This document shows, in pieces, positions 60,759 to 64,000 of a DNA stretch of 64,000 nt. Position 1 is the stretch's first letter. Each line of letters begins with the position of its first letter. Origin of the DNA: CAYSCW01 sp964429795 (lineage in GTDB: Bacteria; Acidobacteriota; Aminicenantia; Aminicenantales; Aminicenantaceae); assembly GCA_964429795.1 (NCBI GenBank), contig CAYSCW010000002.1, positions 166,782-230,781 on the forward strand. The letters are read 5' to 3'. The notes below the pieces were generated by a model, which worked only from the letters and a program-made list of their open reading frames with translations, did no database searches and had not been told where the DNA came from. The translations under genes and the position numbers were made by a program.

Positions 60759-60824
60759 GGGGACACATTACTCAATTCAATGATTGTTTATGGATCATCC
60801 ACGTTAATTAAGTGATGTATCCCC
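60759..60824. repeat. REP-like imperfect palindrome (66 bp)
   Basis: GGGGACACATTACTCAATTC at the left pairs with the complement of the right arm (TTAATTAAGTGATGTATCCCC), with 17 of 21 positions matching, around a loop of about 24 bp. Such GGGGACACAT-type palindromes resemble the targets of REP-associated tyrosine transposases or small non-autonomous elements. No transposase gene is in the window and only this copy was noticed. Confidence 0.5.
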
Positions 60825-60834
60825 ATTTTCAAAG

Positions 60835-62868
60835 CTAAAACATGTAGGCAAATTTTAGGAACAAAGTGTGGCCTTGGGTTCCTTTCTCGCCGAATTCTCC
60901 AGTCCCCTTCTGGTAGGCGATTTGAATGGAACCGAAGGGCGGCTGAAAACGGTAGACAAAAAGAATCTGGATATTACTTTTGTCTATCACCGTGTTAACT
61001 TGATAGAAGAGCTTCAGGAAAAGGTCATTGGTGAAATAATTGGTGGCACGGATAACATGGATCCAGGTGCTCTCGTTCTCGGGATCCGGATCAAAGACCA
61101 CCCGTTCCAGCATATAGGAGATCGAAAGATCTCGAGTCAGCTTAAAGTTGACACTACCCTCCCACAAATGAAAATCCAGGTCAAAATTTCTGCCGAAGCT
61201 GTAGGCTACCTGGGCCGATTGCCATTCTCTAGTGTTGTACCCAATCTCCAACACGCTCTCTCGATTGCGGAAATCTTTCTCATAGAGTTTGTATTCCTCG
61301 TGATGCTCCATAACAAGTGAGAACTTATTTTTCAAGTCAAAACCGACCTCCTGGTCTATCTGCCAACTGCGCAGCGTGTCATCCATACCCCAATAGATGT
61401 TGTAGTTGGAATTATACTCGATGCATTCGAATCCCCCTATTTTCGTGAAAAACGTTTTTGAGATGGCTGAATCGAGCTCCCTCCGGTTGTCGTCTCGAAC
61501 AAAGCCCACTTTATTGGCGTTATCCCCAAAATTGCGCTCCAACTGGGTATAACGGAGATGAATGTGAAAGGTAGTCGTATCATAGCTTGGCCGCAGAAAA
61601 AAGGCGATGTTGTCGGAGTTTTTATCCCCGTAGCTCAAGGCAAACTGTCCGGTAAGCTGGAATGTGTCTGAAAAATACAAAGCGGTGTCTATGCCGGTGG
61701 TTCCCCAGTTTTTACCGTTTACCAGCTTGTTGGCAGTCAAAAAACCGATGTTGGATGATTTCATGACATCTTTTTTCAGACGAAAAACCGTGAAATTGCC
61801 GCTATCCTTGCCACTTTCCTCGTCCGGCCTGGTCTGGGCGGTCAAACCCTGGAATTCATATCCCCCGGATTTCCCGTAAATCTTGGCCCCACCATAAATA
61901 TCCGATATTCTTCTCGAATAGAACAACTGGATCCTCTGCTCGTAAATCTCGCTCCCCTCCAAGAAAAAATTCCTCTTTTCGGAAAGAAAAACCTCAAAAC
62001 GGGTAAGGTTGATCTCTTCCTGATCGGCCTCAACAGTGGCAAAATCCGGGTTGATGGTCAAATTACCCGAGACCATCTGAGAAAAGGCATAGCGGACATC
62101 GAGGCCAGCCTCAACCATCGTCTTTTCTCCTTCTTCGGCTTTGGAAATAACGTAAGGTATGATCTGGGCTTTTTTCTCCGCCTTTTTCAGATCAAGACCC
62201 TTGAGCTCACCAAACAACGAAACTTTATAAGGAGACTCCAAAGGTCCAGTCCAAAAGCTGTATTCCAGTTTCCGTGGAATTCCTCTCCCCAGACTCAATC
62301 CCCATATTTTATTCTCCCCTGGTTCATACTTTATGCTGCTCAGTTCCACAGCAAACTCGACGCTCCAACCAAAATCCGTCTTCTGGGCCGCTGCCTTCCA
62401 TATCCCGTCCCATGTGGAATCAAAGGTCCGTCCATTTTCCGTGATTCGGCCGTCCCATTGAGTTCCCAGAAGATTGGTGCTTACATAATAGCAGCTTCTT
62501 CGATCATGGTAAGTATCTATCATTACATAAACCGAATCGTCCGAACGAATGTCTGTATCTCTTTTCGTCATCCGGGCTGCAATTTTTTGAGGTTCTGAAT
62601 CGTAGCACCAAAAACCGAAATAGATATAGTGGTCGTCATACAGAATCCTGACAACGGTTCGTTCAGAAGCTGGCTTCCCTTTTTCAGGCTGTAATTGAAT
62701 AAAATCCCCGGCCTCAGGAGCCTCAGCCCACTCTGGTTCATCCAAAAGTCCATCCACCTTTATTACGGATTCCGTCTTTAAGGCATTGACTTCCTTTGAT
62801 TTCCATTGCCCGAGGAGAAATGCGGGAAAGAGGGATAAACAGATAACGAATAATAAGCCTCTTCGCAT
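60835..62868 (-). CDS. DUF5916 protein: CBM9-like domain and outer-membrane barrel
   Basis: A 677-residue exported protein. Signal peptide RGLLFVICLSLFPAFLLG, then an N-terminal carbohydrate-binding family 9-like sandwich (VDGLLDEPEWAEAPEAG, ILYDDHYIYFGFWCYD), then the long DUF5916 beta-barrel with alternating strands, ending in an aromatic residue (FLKFAYMF) as outer-membrane barrels do. NPDFATVEADQEEINLTRFE and SEKRNFFLEGSEIY are family hallmarks. Function unknown; possibly glycan capture or transport. ATG 62868 is preferred to 62901. Confidence 0.88.
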   Translation of the reverse strand: MRRGLLFVICLSLFPAFLLGQWKSKEVNALKTESVIKVDGLLDEPEWAEAPEAGDFIQLQPEKGKPASERTVVRILYDDHYIYFGFWCYDSEPQKIAARMTKRDTDIRSDDSVYVMIDTYHDRRSCYYVSTNLLGTQWDGRITENGRTFDSTWDGIWKAAAQKTDFGWSVEFAVELSSIKYEPGENKIWGLSLGRGIPRKLEYSFWTGPLESPYKVSLFGELKGLDLKKAEKKAQIIPYVISKAEEGEKTMVEAGLDVRYAFSQMVSGNLTINPDFATVEADQEEINLTRFEVFLSEKRNFFLEGSEIYEQRIQLFYSRRISDIYGGAKIYGKSGGYEFQGLTAQTRPDEESGKDSGNFTVFRLKKDVMKSSNIGFLTANKLVNGKNWGTTGIDTALYFSDTFQLTGQFALSYGDKNSDNIAFFLRPSYDTTTFHIHLRYTQLERNFGDNANKVGFVRDDNRRELDSAISKTFFTKIGGFECIEYNSNYNIYWGMDDTLRSWQIDQEVGFDLKNKFSLVMEHHEEYKLYEKDFRNRESVLEIGYNTREWQSAQVAYSFGRNFDLDFHLWEGSVNFKLTRDLSISYMLERVVFDPDPENESTWIHVIRATNYFTNDLFLKLFYQVNTVIDKSNIQILFVYRFQPPFGSIQIAYQKGTGEFGEKGTQGHTLFLKFAYMF

Positions 62869-63076
62869 TATACCGTCCTGAACAGTGCGCCAATATATCA
62901 CAGACAGGGAAACCGCATCAATCTCGGTTGTTTAGAAGAGCATGGCAATGCTTGGCCCAATGGTGATGTCAGAACTAAATCCTCAACTCTGATAATCTTC
63001 TTTACTTCTAACGTTGGATTTTTCCCCAGGAGGCTAATAAGTCGTTTTCTATTAAAGGATCAAGTCTATTCTTTCT
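62869..63076. other. Intergenic region between DUF5916 and GNAT genes
   Basis: About 210 bp. The minus frame following the GNAT stop stays open for some 59 codons (63076 to 62898), with protein-like composition (KNPTLEVKKIIRVEDLVLTS) but no recognised family and no start. It may be a remnant or chance. Confidence 0.25.
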
Positions 63077-64000
63077 TTAAATATTTACTATTTTCTTTTC
63101 AAGCCAGAGTTTGGATGCGATGGGTTCGAATCCGAGAGACTTGTAGATCGCACGTGCAGGCTTGTTTTGGGTATCGATTGTCAACTCTGCAACTTCGACT
63201 CCCTTTGTTTTTAAGTATTTGAGTCCTTGTGACAACAGCCTCTCCCCCAATCCTTTTCCTCGGTATTCGGGATGAACTCCGAACATATGTATCCGGCCTC
63301 TCTTTCTGGCCGAAGCTCCTCTCCTCACTCTGTGGGTCCAGCAGTATCCGATGATGTCCTTACTTTCCCTCGACTCTGCCGCAATCACATCCTCCATCTG
63401 AGAGCCAGTCCATTCCAGATAAAACTTTATCTCCTCAACGGTATTCGGGCAGAAGCCCCATGAGCCGGTAAAGCACTGATTCTGGATATCGGCCAAAAGG
63501 TCTTCCTCTCCCGGCTTGAGATTCCTCACCCGGATTCCCGGGAAGAAAGACTTCTTAACGTCGATCTTGGACAGAGCCTGCTCAAGATCATCAAACCGGC
63601 GGACAGGGGAAAAACTCATTTTTTTTAAAAAAGAGATACACACACGGTCTTCTTCTGGGATACACACATGGAAAACTTTGCCTCCAGCTCTTCTCGCTCT
63701 CTCTATGGCGTTATGGAACAATAGTGTGGCCAATCCATTTCGTCTATGCTGGGTGTGAACAAAGCCCTCCAAGATGATTCTTCCTATCCTTAGTTCTGGA
63801 ATCATATCCAGAAATCCCACGATCTGCGCCTTCCAGAGTGCGAGGAAAAGATTCTGATCCGGAGAGTAATATGGTTTTTGGAATTTCTTCTTGATGAGGG
63901 AGGAGATGGTCCGGTCTTCTTTCATCCCAAGCAATTCTGTCTCTACGCAGAAAGTGACGAACTTTTCAAAATCTTCCCTGGAGTAGTTTCTTATGGAATA
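63077..64000 (-). CDS. Double-GNAT acetyltransferase (5' end beyond window)
   Basis: At least 307 residues. The frame is open to the right edge: the codons beyond the TTG at 63934 read SIRNYSREDFEKFVTFCVET, a normal GNAT start, so the true start lies outside. There are two GNAT domains in tandem: the first with HTQHRRNGLATLLFHNAIE, the second with VHPEYRGKGLGERLLSQGL, each carrying the acetyl-CoA loop. This layout matches mycothiol-synthase-like and other two-domain acetyltransferases; substrate unknown. It ends with KLWLEKK. Confidence 0.85.
   Translation of the reverse strand, partial: YSIRNYSREDFEKFVTFCVETELLGMKEDRTISSLIKKKFQKPYYSPDQNLFLALWKAQIVGFLDMIPELRIGRIILEGFVHTQHRRNGLATLLFHNAIERARRAGGKVFHVCIPEEDRVCISFLKKMSFSPVRRFDDLEQALSKIDVKKSFFPGIRVRNLKPGEEDLLADIQNQCFTGSWGFCPNTVEEIKFYLEWTGSQMEDVIAAESRESKDIIGYCWTHRVRRGASARKRGRIHMFGVHPEYRGKGLGERLLSQGLKYLKTKGVEVAELTIDTQNKPARAIYKSLGFEPIASKLWLEKKIVNI

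Noticed and set aside
60655..60778. Small TTG-started frame with a hydrophobic start after AAAAGGAG
   Set aside because: Runs into the palindrome, no conserved sequence, and the initial hydrophobic run is composition-driven.
62898..63076. Open frame of ~59 codons directly after the GNAT stop
   Set aside because: Readthrough-like, without start or recognised family; noted only as intergenic content.

Overview
The window looks like a scaffold from a metagenome-assembled, strictly anaerobic, Gram-negative-type bacterium, most likely Candidatus Aminicenantes or a related Acidobacteriota-like lineage. This is inferred from gene content: an HdrA/MvhD electron-transfer cluster, a BNR/VPS10-type secreted protein, a DUF5916 outer-membrane barrel, a secreted M14 peptidase, MacB/FtsX permeases and a propeller histidine kinase. 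Lineage was not tested by any search. Two runs of exactly 100 N (34290-34389, 38004-38103) are scaffold placeholders. By eye GC is mid-40s %, clearly higher at about 29.8-32.6 kb and lower at about 33-39 kb.

Layout. 0-7.8 kb (+): a seven-gene redox operon: HdrA, MvhD, two ferredoxin-rich subunits, an AsrB/FlxA-type FAD/NAD(P)H and [2Fe-2S] subunit, then a fumarate-reductase-like Fe-S subunit and flavoprotein. No HdrBC and no membrane anchor are visible, so this may be a soluble, possibly bifurcating, NAD(P)H/ferredoxin/fumarate complex. 8.2-8.7 kb: a PilZ protein. 8.7-16.1 kb (-): gcvT-gcvH-gcvPA-gcvPB-glyQ-glyS, which joins glycine cleavage to glycyl-tRNA synthesis, divergent from argS (+). 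18.4-23.0 kb (+): a four-gene Gld-like ABC system. 23.0-25.3 kb: an NCS1 permease plus a DUF1177 protein. 25.3-32.6 kb: GH97 glycosidase (-), mutY with an intact Nudix box (+), a protein with DHH-phosphoesterase motifs in permuted order (+), and a GC-richer galactokinase-like/SSS-symporter pair (-).

32.8-39.05 kb is a decay zone. It holds the 3' fragment of a sialate O-acetylesterase-like gene, an FtsX permease, the broken start of a PadR regulator, a propeller histidine kinase interrupted by an assembly gap, and a degraded copy of the 3' end of the permuted-DHH gene. It ends at a serS-tRNA-Ser(TGA)-tRNA-Ser(GCT) unit (-).

40.8-48.5 kb (+) carries corrinoid adenosyltransferase, a small zincin, a HOGA-like aldolase coupled to a Tat-lipoprotein aldo/keto reductase with ferredoxin cysteines, the SRP RNA (-), a YugP-like peptidase, an M14 peptidase and a DsrE-like protein. 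48.5-64 kb (-) carries a yjbQ remnant, a POT-type transporter, an ACT-domain protein, a DHOD-like protein, a GlcD-like oxidase, the BNR protein, a cation/proton antiporter, a secreted nuclease, transketolase, a REP-like palindrome, a DUF5916 barrel and a GNAT gene that runs off the right edge.

Recurring themes are tight translational coupling (ATGA, TGATG, TTGA overlaps), promoters placed so close to start codons that argS, serS and cobO may be leaderless or nearly so, and several recognisable gene remnants in short intergenic spaces.
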